From the NCBI RefSeq assembly GCF_023243115.1, contig NZ_CP085081.1:3679001-3743000 (forward strand): a stretch of DNA of 64,000 nucleotides. The letters run 5' to 3'. This DNA is from Sediminicoccus sp. KRV36. GTDB taxonomy: Bacteria; Pseudomonadota; Alphaproteobacteria; Acetobacterales; Acetobacteraceae. The notes under the pieces are model-generated. The model ran no database searches. It saw nothing but the letters and a program-made list of their open reading frames with translations, and was not told the origin of the DNA. The position numbers and the translations under genes are program-made. Every line of letters starts with the position of its first letter. Position 1 is the first letter of the stretch. This document shows positions 44,582 to 54,082 of the stretch, in pieces.

Positions 44582-47364
44582 CTAATTGGAAAAATGGTAT
44601 TGGATACCAAGTTCCTCGAGGCGTATTAGCCGCTGTAACTCGCCTTACTGAATCGGGATTATTATTCCCTTCCGCACTAGCGCCATCATGGCTGGACAGG
44701 AAGATCTATCCAGAAGAGATTTTACATCGTTATGCGTCGCTAGATGCCGACGATGCGATAAAAATTGCGCCATTTTTTGATGCAGACCATTATCGCCAGC
44801 AGGCTGGCAGCATGCTGGCGCCTGATCAAAATGCTTTGCTGCATTTTCTCCAGATTGGGCTGATGCATTTACTGTCACCACATCCGCTGATCGAGCCAAG
44901 TTGGATGGTAAAGCAACGCCCGGCGCTCTTCGCAGACGGGATCGATGCACGCACCTTCGCAGAGGTCATGTGTCGCGACGTGTGCGATGTCTCGCCGATG
45001 TTACACCATGTTTGGTATCGCTTTAAACACGACGTACAGCAAGACATCCCGGTACTTGTTCATTACTTATCTGAAGGACTGGCACAAAATCTTCCCCCAA
45101 ACCCATTCGTGAATCCGGCGCAGTACGCTGCGCGGTATGCGGACGCACCCCGGTCCGGCTTTAAGCTCGTTCAGCATATCATGACAGTCGGCGACGCTGA
45201 GGGTCGCACTCCAGGCGAGGGCTTCGATCCCGAATGGTACGGGAAGCGATATCTTGGCTCTGGCGTAACGTCCGGGACGCTCAATTTCTTCTTGAGGCAT
45301 GGAATTTCACATGGGCACTCCCCGCGTGAAGTCCGATCGGACGGCGCAACTCCGGAAGTTCGTGCCTATCCAACGGCCGATGTGCTCCGCACCGAGGATG
45401 GAATCGCGATGCAACAGCGCGCCACGCGGCTGCGTGCCGCGATCTATCGACGGCAGCGCCGCAGGCTGGAGGCTTTCGTCGAGCGATCAGTCCTGCCCGT
45501 CAGCATCACCGATCACGCGGCCGCCATATCTGACTTGTCGTTTGCCTGTAGCAATCCGATCATTGATATCATTATACCAGTCCATAACGAATTCGAGCTC
45601 ACGGTTGAGTGCTTGCTTGCCCTGCAGCGCGCGAAGGGGATCATTCCTGTTCGCATTATCCTTGCAGATGATTGCTCAACGGATCCGCGAATTGAACTGC
45701 TTAGATCAGTACCTGGCCTATTATATTTATCAAATCCCATCAATTTACACTTTCTTCGAAGCTGTAACGCCGCATTTCAGTTCGTCACTGCGCCCTACCT
45801 TCTGCTGCTGAATAATGACACGCAACTACTGCCGGGTTGCTTGCAGGCTTTGCTCAAGGCGATACAGGAGGATCCGCTCGCCGGGGCTGCGGCTCCGATG
45901 ATGCTGTATCCGAATGGCCGCCTCCAGGAAGCTGGATGCACCATTCGTCGCAATGGCGAGACAACAATGATTGGCCTGGGCGACGACCCGAAGCGTGCCG
46001 GCTATTGCATTGCACGCCAGGTCGATTACGGCTCGGCGGCCTGCCTGCTCGTGCGGGTGGAGGCTTTGGGTGGGCAACTCTTTGATGAGCGCTACGTCCC
46101 GGCCTATTGTGAAGATGTCGATCTATGCTTGCGCCTGGCAACAGCGGGCTGGAAGACGCTGTATATGCCGTCTGCGCGCGTGGTGCATCATCTCAGTGTC
46201 AGCACGTCTAAGGCGTCGCAACGCCGCAGAGTGCAGCTTGCTTATCGGAATCAGCAAAAACTGAATGCGAAATGGGGCGAACGGCTGGCAACCATGAGCC
46301 ATGTACGCGTGCTCGCATTCTATCTGCCACAGTTTCATCCTATTGCTCCCAACGACATCTGGTGGGGAAAAGGATTCACAGAGTGGACTAATGTTTCGCG
46401 CGCCTTGCCCAGTTTCCATGGCCACTACCAACCACATCTTCCTGCCGATCTTGGTTACTACGATTTACGGCTGACCGAGGTCATGGGGGAACAGCAAGCC
46501 TTGGCACGCCGCTATGGCATAGAAGGATTTGTTGTTTACTATTACAATTTTGGTGCTACGCGCGTCTTGGAGCAGCCGATGGAGGCGCTCTTGCGGCGTC
46601 CGGATGTCGACTTTCGCTTCGCATTATGCTGGGCGAACGAGAATTGGACCAAGCACTGGGATGGCGGCACACGCGAGATGTTGCTCGAGCAAAGCTACGA
46701 TGACGCCACCCTCGATAGCGTGATCGCAGACATGGTGCGCTTTGCGCGGGATCCGCGCGCCATTCAGGTCGACGGCAAGCCGCTCGTCATGGTCTACCGC
46801 CCCCTTTTGCTACCGGATGCCCCCGAATTCGCCCTTCGTTTGCGACGGCAGTTTGCCGATGCGGGCTTCCCGGGGGTTCATTTGGCGTATGTTGAGAGCA
46901 TGGAAGCACTCGAAAAGCAGGTGGCGCCGGCTGACCTTGGGTTTGACGCCTGTATCGAGTTCCCTCCCCAAGGAATCGCTGTTCCATATCAACGCCCCGT
47001 GTCGGTCAGCAAGCGTGACTGGAGCGGACGCGTCTTTGATTACGCCGCCACCGTGGAGAACGCGACCGATCGTGAGGCCGTTGCGTATGCGCGCTATCCC
47101 TCTGTTTTCCCGTCCTGGGACAACACCGCACGCCAGCCCTTGGCTGGCACCATACTTCACGACGCCGAGCCTGAGCTTTTTGGTGTCTACGTCGAGGCAA
47201 AGATTGAACAAGCCCTCGAGCAATTCACCGGCGATCAGCGGCTTCTGTTCGTCAACGCCTGGAATGAGTGGGCGGAGGGAGCGCATCTCGAGCCTGACCG
47301 CGCCTTTGGGCATCGTTGGCTCACGGCCTTGAGGGGCGCGATGATTGCCAAAGGGGTCGCGTGA
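44578..47364 (+). CDS. Large glycosyltransferase: N-terminal repeats, GT2 domain, WbsX-like domain
   Basis: A 928-residue multidomain protein. Residues 1-320 contain several imperfect repeats of the type F-D-x-x-W-Y-x-x-x-Y-L...HFL-x-x-G, often found with bacterial glycosyltransferases. About 325-560 is a GT-A family 2 domain: DIIIPVHNEFELTVECLLAL and the ADDCSTD acidic motif. About 573-925 is a WbsX/GH99-like domain (PF14307): VLAFYLPQFHPIAPNDIWWG, GFTEWTNVSRA and NAWNEWAEGAHLEPD. Such proteins build O-antigen or other surface glycans. It is coupled by short overlaps to both neighbours. Confidence 0.9.
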   Translation: MTNWKNGIGYQVPRGVLAAVTRLTESGLLFPSALAPSWLDRKIYPEEILHRYASLDADDAIKIAPFFDADHYRQQAGSMLAPDQNALLHFLQIGLMHLLSPHPLIEPSWMVKQRPALFADGIDARTFAEVMCRDVCDVSPMLHHVWYRFKHDVQQDIPVLVHYLSEGLAQNLPPNPFVNPAQYAARYADAPRSGFKLVQHIMTVGDAEGRTPGEGFDPEWYGKRYLGSGVTSGTLNFFLRHGISHGHSPREVRSDGATPEVRAYPTADVLRTEDGIAMQQRATRLRAAIYRRQRRRLEAFVERSVLPVSITDHAAAISDLSFACSNPIIDIIIPVHNEFELTVECLLALQRAKGIIPVRIILADDCSTDPRIELLRSVPGLLYLSNPINLHFLRSCNAAFQFVTAPYLLLLNNDTQLLPGCLQALLKAIQEDPLAGAAAPMMLYPNGRLQEAGCTIRRNGETTMIGLGDDPKRAGYCIARQVDYGSAACLLVRVEALGGQLFDERYVPAYCEDVDLCLRLATAGWKTLYMPSARVVHHLSVSTSKASQRRRVQLAYRNQQKLNAKWGERLATMSHVRVLAFYLPQFHPIAPNDIWWGKGFTEWTNVSRALPSFHGHYQPHLPADLGYYDLRLTEVMGEQQALARRYGIEGFVVYYYNFGATRVLEQPMEALLRRPDVDFRFALCWANENWTKHWDGGTREMLLEQSYDDATLDSVIADMVRFARDPRAIQVDGKPLVMVYRPLLLPDAPEFALRLRRQFADAGFPGVHLAYVESMEALEKQVAPADLGFDACIEFPPQGIAVPYQRPVSVSKRDWSGRVFDYAATVENATDREAVAYARYPSVFPSWDNTARQPLAGTILHDAEPELFGVYVEAKIEQALEQFTGDQRLLFVNAWNEWAEGAHLEPDRAFGHRWLTALRGAMIAKGVA

Positions 47365-48491
47365 TGAATTCGGGCGCCACGCCGGCCGTCACCTTTATCG
47401 GGCATCCTTTCGCGCCCATCGGCAAGGGCGAGGAGTTGCGCTCCTGCATCAGGGCACTGAGAAGCATGGGCGAGCCGGTCAGTTGCTTCGACATCTATCG
47501 CTATGCAGAGCGCCAGGATCCCGACCACCTGGCTGAAATCCTGCCGATCGAAACGAAAAATCTCGATGCGCCGGTACGTATCTTTCATATCAATGGTGAT
47601 GAGGTGGAAGCCTCACTCCAGCGCTTGGAGGATTTGGGTCTCGACTTTGCTGCGGGCCATAACGCCATAGTACCAGCCTGGGAATTGCCGGTTTTTCCTG
47701 CCGTCTGGGTTGATGCATTACGGCGTTTCGATAGCGTGCTTGCAATATCGCGTTTCGCGCAACAAGGGCTGGCGGCGTCAGGTATTAATGCGCGACATAT
47801 CGGTCAGTCGATTGAGGTGACGTCGCGTCCCTTTCTGTCGCGGCGATATTTTGGAATTCGCGAGTCGGCCTTGGTGTTTGTGGCCTTCGCTGATGTGAGT
47901 TCTTTTCTTTCGCGTAAAAACCCTGCCGCGGTGGTCGAGGTCTTCCGGCGGCTGATCGCCGCGCGCCCCTTCGCCGATGTGCAGCTTGTGCTCAAGGTGA
48001 AGAACGCCGCCGAAGAGGCCGCCGCGGATGAATTGGACGCCGGCTTGCCACCCGGCAGCTGCGTCAGGATTACGCGGCTCCTCTCGTCGCACGAGCAACA
48101 CAGCCTGCTGGCGAGTGCCGATTGCGTTGTCTCTTTGCATCGCGCTGAGGGGTTTGGCCGCGGCACAGGTGAAGCGATGGCGCTGGGGAAGGTCGCGCTG
48201 GCAACCGGTTGGTCAGGTAATCTGGACTATATGACAAACACCAACTCTTTACTCGTTCGGCACAGGATGGTTCCTCTTCAGGCTGGCGACTACGTTCAGT
48301 GGGAGGGACAGGAGTGGGCAGAACCAGATCTTGATCATGCCCTCGATCAGGCTTTACGATTAGTAGATGATCCGAAACAATTCGCTTATTTTTCACGACG
48401 GGGTCGAGATGAGGCTTTATTAGAGAGCGGAAATCGTGCCGTTGGTCTCAGGTTATTGGAATGGCTGCGTGAGGTAGAGAGTAAATCGTGA
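47364..48491 (+). CDS. GT-B fold glycosyltransferase (family 1/4-like)
   Basis: A 375-residue cytosolic enzyme. An N-terminal Rossmann domain starts VTFIGHPFAPIGKGEEL, and the C-terminal nucleotide-sugar site reads HRAEGFGRGTGEAMALGKVALATGWSG, the classical E-x7-E region of GT-B retaining enzymes. ATG 47364 overlaps the stop of the previous gene by one base. In this island it probably adds a sugar to the same glycan. Sugar and acceptor unknown. Confidence 0.85.
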   Translation: MNSGATPAVTFIGHPFAPIGKGEELRSCIRALRSMGEPVSCFDIYRYAERQDPDHLAEILPIETKNLDAPVRIFHINGDEVEASLQRLEDLGLDFAAGHNAIVPAWELPVFPAVWVDALRRFDSVLAISRFAQQGLAASGINARHIGQSIEVTSRPFLSRRYFGIRESALVFVAFADVSSFLSRKNPAAVVEVFRRLIAARPFADVQLVLKVKNAAEEAAADELDAGLPPGSCVRITRLLSSHEQHSLLASADCVVSLHRAEGFGRGTGEAMALGKVALATGWSGNLDYMTNTNSLLVRHRMVPLQAGDYVQWEGQEWAEPDLDHALDQALRLVDDPKQFAYFSRRGRDEALLESGNRAVGLRLLEWLREVESKS

Positions 48492-48518
48492 TTCAAGCAC
48501 TCGATTTACGTCATGGGT

Positions 48519-48547
48519 TTGACTTATTTTTTCCATAAATTTGATAT
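48519..48547 (+). promoter_or_regulatory. Sigma70-type promoter within the island
   Basis: TTGACT at 48519-48524 and TGATAT at 48542-48547 with a 17-base spacer in an AT-rich gap of 209 bases. It would drive the small repeat-protein gene starting at 48701, leaving a leader of about 150 bases. Confidence 0.5.
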
Positions 48548-48700
48548 GCTACTTCCATATATCGAGAAGAGAAATCTTCCGTATGTCTGAAATTTGACTG
48601 TCCGATCAGAGCAGTTTCATGTACGGCTTGGCTTTGGTTTGATTTGTGGCGCGAGCCGCGATTTCAAATAGGTTTTTCGTTCACGAGATGGGGATTTGAA

Positions 48701-49153
48701 ATGAACACTCCGACCTGCAGAAAAATTCTTGAAGCCATGCATGTAAACCCCACAATATTTGCTATGGCCGACGAAAGTCCTGTAGAAATCTCAGTCCTCG
48801 CACTAAAAGTACTATTTCGTCATATTGCGCTTCTGAATTACGGTACCGACGAAGAATACATTGCCTGCAACGAAGATGTAGGCCAGGCGTTCGAGCGCGG
48901 AGACGTAACGGACGTACGAGCACATTTTATTGAAGTAGGATTTTTCGAGGGCCGCAAAGCGCGGAACGTGGATGTCGATGAGAATTGGTATCTGAACGAG
49001 TATCCTGATGTAAAAATGGCGATTAGCAGCGGGGCGATCGAATCAGCAGAGAGTCATTTTAATCAGCGGGGCGAGATCGAGTGGCGCGCGCCAGACGCGA
49101 ATTCTGAGATTTCCTACTCCATGATTGGCCGCCTGACAGTCGGGGCATCGTAA
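48701..49153 (+). CDS. Stand-alone protein with glycosyltransferase-associated repeats
   Basis: A 150-residue protein. After a 50-residue lead it carries two copies of a 30-35 residue motif: DEEYIACNEDVGQAFERGD...AHFIEVGFFEGRK and then ENWYLNEYPDVKMAISSGA...SHFNQRGEIEWR. Sequences of the form W-Y-L-x-x-Y-P-D-V...HF-x-x-x-G-x-x-E-x-R are known as N- or C-terminal appendages of glycosyltransferases, including the big neighbour at 44578. Here they form nearly the whole protein. GGGGATTTG precedes the ATG. Function unknown, probably a scaffold or partner for glycan enzymes (inference). Confidence 0.7.
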   Translation: MNTPTCRKILEAMHVNPTIFAMADESPVEISVLALKVLFRHIALLNYGTDEEYIACNEDVGQAFERGDVTDVRAHFIEVGFFEGRKARNVDVDENWYLNEYPDVKMAISSGAIESAESHFNQRGEIEWRAPDANSEISYSMIGRLTVGAS

Positions 49154-49649
49154 ACCGCGAAGTGTTGTCGGATAAACACGCATCGAGGCGCGGTCATTAA
49201 GAATATTTTATTTGTTTGCAGATCATTCTGAAGCTTAGCCTCATGCCGAGAGGGAGGTCGGGCGTACTTCTGATGACTGATCATTATTTGCCTGGCCTAG
49301 TTTCGATTCGCATGTGATGCCGCCTGAATACAGAAGCCGCTCTCGGATGATTCATATGATCGGCCGGCATCATGTTTCGGCGGTTTGTCTTCTCAGGATT
49401 GCCGGGCCGTCAGGGATGTTGTTTCGGAAGGAAGATGCTCGCAAGGGCTCGCGGCCGGTCATTCACGAGGTGCGCCTCTCTCTCCCTCCTCGTCGCGCCG
49501 TCATTGGCCGGGCCGTGCCAAGACTTAGGGCATTCCCCAAGCGCCCCGCCGGGTAAAGGTCTCTGGTGGGCATCAAAAGGCAGCTTGGCGCCGAGTTCGT
49601 TGGTTTATCGCTTGTTTGGTGAATGATGCAGTTTGGGAGAGGCGACCAC
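49154..49649. other. Gap between island genes, nothing recognised
   Basis: About 500 bases with no convincing gene. Short open frames occur (for example at 49314-49556 and 49372-49626) but overlap one another, have no binding site and show no family features. Confidence 0.6.
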
Positions 49650-50915
49650 GTGGAAACAACAATGAGCATGACGCCTGGCCAGGACGGCGCCAAAGACGCG
49701 CAGACTTCTGGCAGCGACACGCCCTGGCCTGATTTTTTCTTCCGCCATGTGCCCAAGACTGCGGGCACCTCCTTGATGGCCTCTCTTTCGGTCGCGCTCG
49801 GGGAAGCACACTTCATCCGTCTGCATGATGTTGGTGCTCATGCCCGCGAACTGGCAGGACGCCGCATCGCCGAGAGCCCCGCTCCGATCCACTTGATGTC
49901 GGGCCATTTGAGTTGCGTGAAGTTTCCAAGCTCGCTCAGCGCCACGCGTATCACGGTGTTGCGAGATCCTCTCGAACGCGTGATTTCACTGTATCATTTT
50001 CTGCTGAAGCAGCCTCTCGCGGAACTCCAACGGATAGGGATCGATAGGTCCTTGACCATAGAGCAGCTGATGCGTCACGAAAATCCTGAAATCCATGGGC
50101 AGGTTCACAATGGTATGGTACGTTTTTTTGGGTCCATACCCGCTCTTAGTGAACCAGAGCAGCCTGAATTCTGGCAGCACCAAGCCATGCAGTCTGGAAT
50201 TGATGACGCAACTGCGTCTTTAGGCGATCATCTATTTGGTTTGGTTGATGATTTCGACAAGTTTCACACATCGGTCGAGAGAATTTTATATATTCCCTAC
50301 CGCCTCGATGTTTCTCACGAAAATAGTACGGGAAGCGCGACTGAGAAGCACTCAACCAGCGATCTTTTACTGATCACCGAGGCGAATACCGCAGACCGAG
50401 TGCTGTTCCACCGCGCCCGTGAAATGGTGGGAAGACAACCGCTGTTGCGCGGCTCTGTCCTGCCTGCGCAGCCTGATGGCAGGTTCCTTTTTGCCCCTGT
50501 CCAGGGTCGGAGGTACCGCACAACCCAAATCGCGGGGAGGCAGGGGTTCGACCCTGCAGACGAGAGCGACCAACTGGGCTGGATCGGCAATCAACTGAAC
50601 GGACGCATCCATCTTGCCCCATCGGCAAATGTTGTGGGCCTCACGCTCAATCTATTCTCCATGGTGCCAAATTATCCCATGTCTGAATTGCGCGTGCTCG
50701 TGGACGGAATGCATTGGCCGCATACAACCACGGCAGCCACACCGGGACCCGGGCACTGGGCCTGCCAGTTGGCACCGCTGCCACCGCATGACGGCATTGC
50801 GGAGATCAGCATCCGCCCACCCTTCGCCTTGCCGGTGCGTATGTTCTCCCCAGACTCAGGGGATCGCCGCAGCCTGAGCGTTGCGCTTGCCGGCATCAAA
50901 TGCGAAGCCGCATGA
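49650..50915 (+). CDS. Sulfotransferase family protein
   Basis: A roughly 421-residue protein. HVPKTAGTSL (about residues 33-42) is the 5'-phosphosulfate loop, and RITVLRDPLERVISLYHFLL the 3'-phosphate site of PAPS-dependent sulfotransferases (family 2). The C-terminal 130 residues, beta-rich, are extra to the catalytic fold. GTG 49650, seven bases after GGAGAGG, is preferred; ATG 49623 and ATG 49662 are alternatives. In this island it may sulfate a surface glycan. It is followed by a methyltransferase 24 bases later. Confidence 0.82.
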   Translation: METTMSMTPGQDGAKDAQTSGSDTPWPDFFFRHVPKTAGTSLMASLSVALGEAHFIRLHDVGAHARELAGRRIAESPAPIHLMSGHLSCVKFPSSLSATRITVLRDPLERVISLYHFLLKQPLAELQRIGIDRSLTIEQLMRHENPEIHGQVHNGMVRFFGSIPALSEPEQPEFWQHQAMQSGIDDATASLGDHLFGLVDDFDKFHTSVERILYIPYRLDVSHENSTGSATEKHSTSDLLLITEANTADRVLFHRAREMVGRQPLLRGSVLPAQPDGRFLFAPVQGRRYRTTQIAGRQGFDPADESDQLGWIGNQLNGRIHLAPSANVVGLTLNLFSMVPNYPMSELRVLVDGMHWPHTTTAATPGPGHWACQLAPLPPHDGIAEISIRPPFALPVRMFSPDSGDRRSLSVALAGIKCEAA

Positions 50916-50939
50916 ACCGCTTCGTTCGCTGAGAGTCCC

Positions 50940-51653
50940 ATGCACGATACGGCGATGCAGATCGGCAGCATGTTCATGCGAAACTATCTCTCTGGCCGGC
51001 CAGGGCGCCTGCTTGATCTCGGTGGCATGAACGTAAACGGGTCGCTCCGCAGCGTGGCGCCTGAGCACTCCTTCTATTGCGGCGCTGATCTCTCGGCGGG
51101 AAACGGCGTCGACGTTGTGATTGAGGGGGGTGGCGCGCTGCCCTTTTCCGATGGTGTCTTTGATGCAGTCGTCAGCTCATCCTGCTTTGAGCATGACCCG
51201 CTCTTCTGGTGCACATTTGCCGAGATGGTGCGCGTCACCCGGCCGGGCGGCTATGTTTACATCAACACGCCATCCAACGGTGAGGTTCATCGTTACCCGC
51301 TTGATTGCTGGCGCTTCTATCCCGATTCCGGTGTCGCTTTGGAGCTTTGGGCTGCTCGGGGGGGCACTCCTGTGCGGCTGATAGAGAGCATGATCGCGCC
51401 GCGGCGCACCGACCAATGGAATGATTGCATCCTCGTTTTCGGCCGCGAGGCGTCAGCGCCGGCGCAGTTGATCTGTGACGGACTGCCTGGCGCCATGCAT
51501 GTCCGCCGGCACGACCGGAAGGATGTGCTGGCGACAGAGGCGAAGCTGACCGAAGATCAGCGACTGCTGCGTCAGTATCGCGCCCGATTGACAGCCATCA
51601 AAGGCGTGCCCCCCTTCGGGCGCGCGAAGCCAACGCGTGATGTGCTCCCTTGA
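50940..51653 (+). CDS. Class I SAM-dependent methyltransferase
   Basis: A 237-residue Rossmann-fold methyltransferase. RLLDLGGMNVNGS (motif I, near residue 24) binds the SAM methionine end, VVIEGGGALPFSDGVFDAVVSSSCFEHD spans motifs II-III, and RVTRPGGYVYINTPSNGEVHRYPLD is the post-motif region. The acceptor is not predictable; the context is glycan or lipid decoration. It follows the sulfotransferase closely on the same strand and is the last plus-strand gene of the island. Confidence 0.82.
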   Translation: MHDTAMQIGSMFMRNYLSGRPGRLLDLGGMNVNGSLRSVAPEHSFYCGADLSAGNGVDVVIEGGGALPFSDGVFDAVVSSSCFEHDPLFWCTFAEMVRVTRPGGYVYINTPSNGEVHRYPLDCWRFYPDSGVALELWAARGGTPVRLIESMIAPRRTDQWNDCILVFGREASAPAQLICDGLPGAMHVRRHDRKDVLATEAKLTEDQRLLRQYRARLTAIKGVPPFGRAKPTRDVLP

Positions 51654-52185
51654 TTGTCGGCCGCGGACCGGCACCTTCGTGTCGATACGACATGCATTCG
51701 CACAGGCAGCCCGACATCACCCGCATTGCCCGGCACCTGCTGACAGCTGGCTTTCGGTCAGCAGCCGATAAGCCTCAAGGAATAAGGTTGGATTTGGCCC
51801 GCTTGGCTCGATTCAGCGCCATGCCATGCGGCAGGCTAGCGGCCTTCTGATGGGAGTTTCGCTGCCATCTGGGTGGGCTATGGCGCTCAAGCCTGGCGCG
51901 GCGCGACCTGAAGCGGGATCTTGCGCCTTCGCCCCGCACCATCGCCGACCGGATGCGCTCACTCCAACCCGGCCCGCGACGGGGAACCTGCCAGGCTTCA
52001 CGGCGGGAATCATTGCCCGGCTGGTGCTCCCGCTCCAGATGCCATCAGCACGCGCCTCCGGGATCACAATACCATCCAGACAGCGAACTGTGTGTCCAAC
52101 GCCCACATGAGGGCACCCGCCAGCAACCCGCCCACAGGACATGTGGTGGAACTGATGGGTGCCGCGCCATGACGCCGCCGTTGCT
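51654..52185. other. Gap between convergent island genes
   Basis: Some 530 bases separate two convergent methyltransferase genes. I see no gene. At 51737-51764 CTGCTGAC and GTCAGCAG form a perfect 8-base stem around a 12-base loop, about 85 bases past the plus-strand stop, possibly a terminator without T run. Confidence 0.55.
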
Positions 52186-53049
52186 TCAGCTGGGGAAGGG
52201 TTCGCGTCTTGCGGCCCAGGCCACCGGCCACATATGGCCGTCCGGATAAGGGCAGCCATTCGAGACGATCCCTTGAATGGGGTCGTAACACGCCACGATC
52301 CAGACATGCGGGAAACCGGCTGCCTTGAGCTGATCGATCAATTCCCACCCTGGATGGATGAAGACCAGCGCCCCCTCATGCGTCACTGGATTGCCATGAA
52401 AGACTTGCGGCATCAGATGCTCGATGCCGTCTGCTCCGACGCGAGCCCGCACAACGTGCCGGTCCAGCATGTGATAAAATGGCAGGCTGAAGATCATCGT
52501 ACCCGACGGCGCCAGGATGCGGGCACATTCACGGAATGCGCCGGCCGCGTCTGGCACATGCTCTATCACGTCACAGTGAATGAGCAGGTCCAGGCTGTCC
52601 GCGGCGAAAGATGACGCCATGATGCTCTCATGCCGAACGCTGACGCCGCGCACGACCTTGCTTTCGCCGCAGATGACGTCGTCACCCAGATACTCGGACC
52701 CGATGAGGCCCGGGATCCTGCGCTCCAAAAGACTGAAGAGCGGGGTCAACCGTTCCAGAATGGCGCTTCGCTCAATGCGGTGGCGACGGGCCACTTCGGC
52801 TACCAGGCTCAGCATCAGTCGCATCCGGCCATTGAGCCCGCAGGGACAGATCATGCCTTCCAGAAGGTTGCGCCAAGGCTCCGCGCCGTCACCAGAGCTG
52901 ACCCGCATTTCAGTCGCGGTCCCACAGGCCTCGCAATACCCCACACTGGTACGACGGGCGAGCAGGTCGGGCTCAATGAGAGCGCGGGCGTTGGCGAAGA
53001 CTTGTTCTAGATGTGCGAACTCTGTCCGTGACTCACACCATATGTTCAA
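52186..53049 (-). CDS. SAM-dependent methyltransferase with N-terminal cysteine cluster
   Basis: A 287-residue protein. The N-terminal quarter has cysteines Cys39-x2-Cys42 (GYCEACGTATEM) and ICPCGLNGRMRL, probably a zinc ribbon; the same layout occurs in other bacterial methyltransferases. The C-terminal Methyltransf_11-type domain shows SLDLLIHCDVIEHVPDAAGAFRECARILAPSGTMIFSLPF. Its start overlaps the last 17 bases of the broken dioxygenase gene, so it lies in one operon with it, on the minus strand. Substrate unknown. Confidence 0.8.
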   Translation of the reverse strand: MNIWCESRTEFAHLEQVFANARALIEPDLLARRTSVGYCEACGTATEMRVSSGDGAEPWRNLLEGMICPCGLNGRMRLMLSLVAEVARRHRIERSAILERLTPLFSLLERRIPGLIGSEYLGDDVICGESKVVRGVSVRHESIMASSFAADSLDLLIHCDVIEHVPDAAGAFRECARILAPSGTMIFSLPFYHMLDRHVVRARVGADGIEHLMPQVFHGNPVTHEGALVFIHPGWELIDQLKAAGFPHVWIVACYDPIQGIVSNGCPYPDGHMWPVAWAARREPFPS

Positions 53050-54082
53050 GAGCTTTACCCCCAGTGGTCTGCTCCAATGCTTCAGCGGCTGAAACTTCCT
53101 GCATTGGCACCTTGGTCAGCCCAGTCAGGTCAAGCTGGTCCAGCGGAAAGGTCTGGTGCGCCGGATGGCCCAGGGCGATACCCTGCGAGTGATGCACGAC
53201 CGCGCGCCCCTCGATCATGTTCTGTCTCCAATGGGTGTATTCAGGAAACGGCTTCGAGGGATTGAAGAAGACATGCTGATGGTAGACATGCGCACCGACG
53301 GGCGCCGTATGGAAAACGAAGCTGTGCCGCGTCCGCGCGATATCCTTGATGGGGGAGCCGCCATGCGGCAGTTGCGGGTGCCAGATCAGGGCATCCCCGG
53401 GCGAAACGTGAATTTTCTTCGGCTTCAGCCCCTGCTCCAGGCAACGATCAACGACCCGCTTCTGGTAGGCATTCCATATCCCGTCGTCGAGTTGCGGCAG
53501 GGCGTCCAATGAGCCGTATTGAGCCATCGCCATGCTTTCACGGTCGAGCTCGGCTATAAGGTGTCCGCCTGGCATGACTTCCAGGCAACCATTTTCATCT
53601 CCCGCACCGTCAAGATATAGTGTATTCCCAAAATAATTATATTCCGGCCGAGTGCAGAACACTGGAGTATCGCGGTGCAAGGGCTGCTCTGACCCGCGCT
53701 CATAATACAGCGAGGTATAAAGTGATGTTGGCCGCCCAAAGAAGAAATCCTACACCTCCAGGAGGAGTTTGTTGCGCGTAAACATCTGGGTAAAAATTGG
53801 CAGAGCTTGGTGAAGATTAGTAAATCTTGGCAAAATTTCGCGATTTGATCGGTATGCGTTAAATTTGTTGCTATTTTGTCTATAAAATCTATCAAATTCA
53901 CCAATGACAGATCTACAATGCTCAAAGGTGAAGGCTCCGCGGATCACTGTGTATCCCAGCGTCACAAGCTCGGCGGCGTGGCGCATTGCGGGCTCCGAGA
54001 GTTCCGACCGCAAAATCCGATCCAGTGCATCCGGCCGCATATGCAGTGGGGGATGAACCCAGCCAGTATACTTGCTCTCCAT
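53033..54082 (-). pseudogene. Phytanoyl-CoA dioxygenase (PhyH)-like gene broken by an in-frame TAG
   Basis: One reading frame runs from ATG 54082 to 53033, 349 sense codons, except for TAG at 53752-53750 (codon 111). The flanks read through as NKLLLEV, stop, DFFFGRP and continue TSLYTSLYYERGSEQPLHRD, so nothing but the stop is missing. PhyH enzymes bind iron by H-x-D (LHRDTP) and a distal histidine (HPQLPHGG...RHSFVFH). A single C-to-T change of CAG (glutamine) to TAG would explain it. It is either a recent pseudogene, a read-through or recoded gene, or a sequencing error. It precedes the methyltransferase at 52186-53049. Confidence 0.9.

Noticed and set aside
49314..49626. Two overlapping small frames before the sulfotransferase
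   Set aside because: Frames overlap each other, no proper start signals, no homology features.
50521..50570. tRNA-like GGTTCGACC sequence
   Set aside because: It is inside the sulfotransferase gene and has no cloverleaf or anticodon arm.
51826..52249. Short plus-strand genes in the methyltransferase gap
   Set aside because: Three overlapping frames without binding sites; Pro/Arg/Ala-rich; none resembles a family.
53554..53925. A frameshift as the cause of the PhyH break
   Set aside because: Both halves are in the same frame; only a TAG separates them, so no frameshift is needed.
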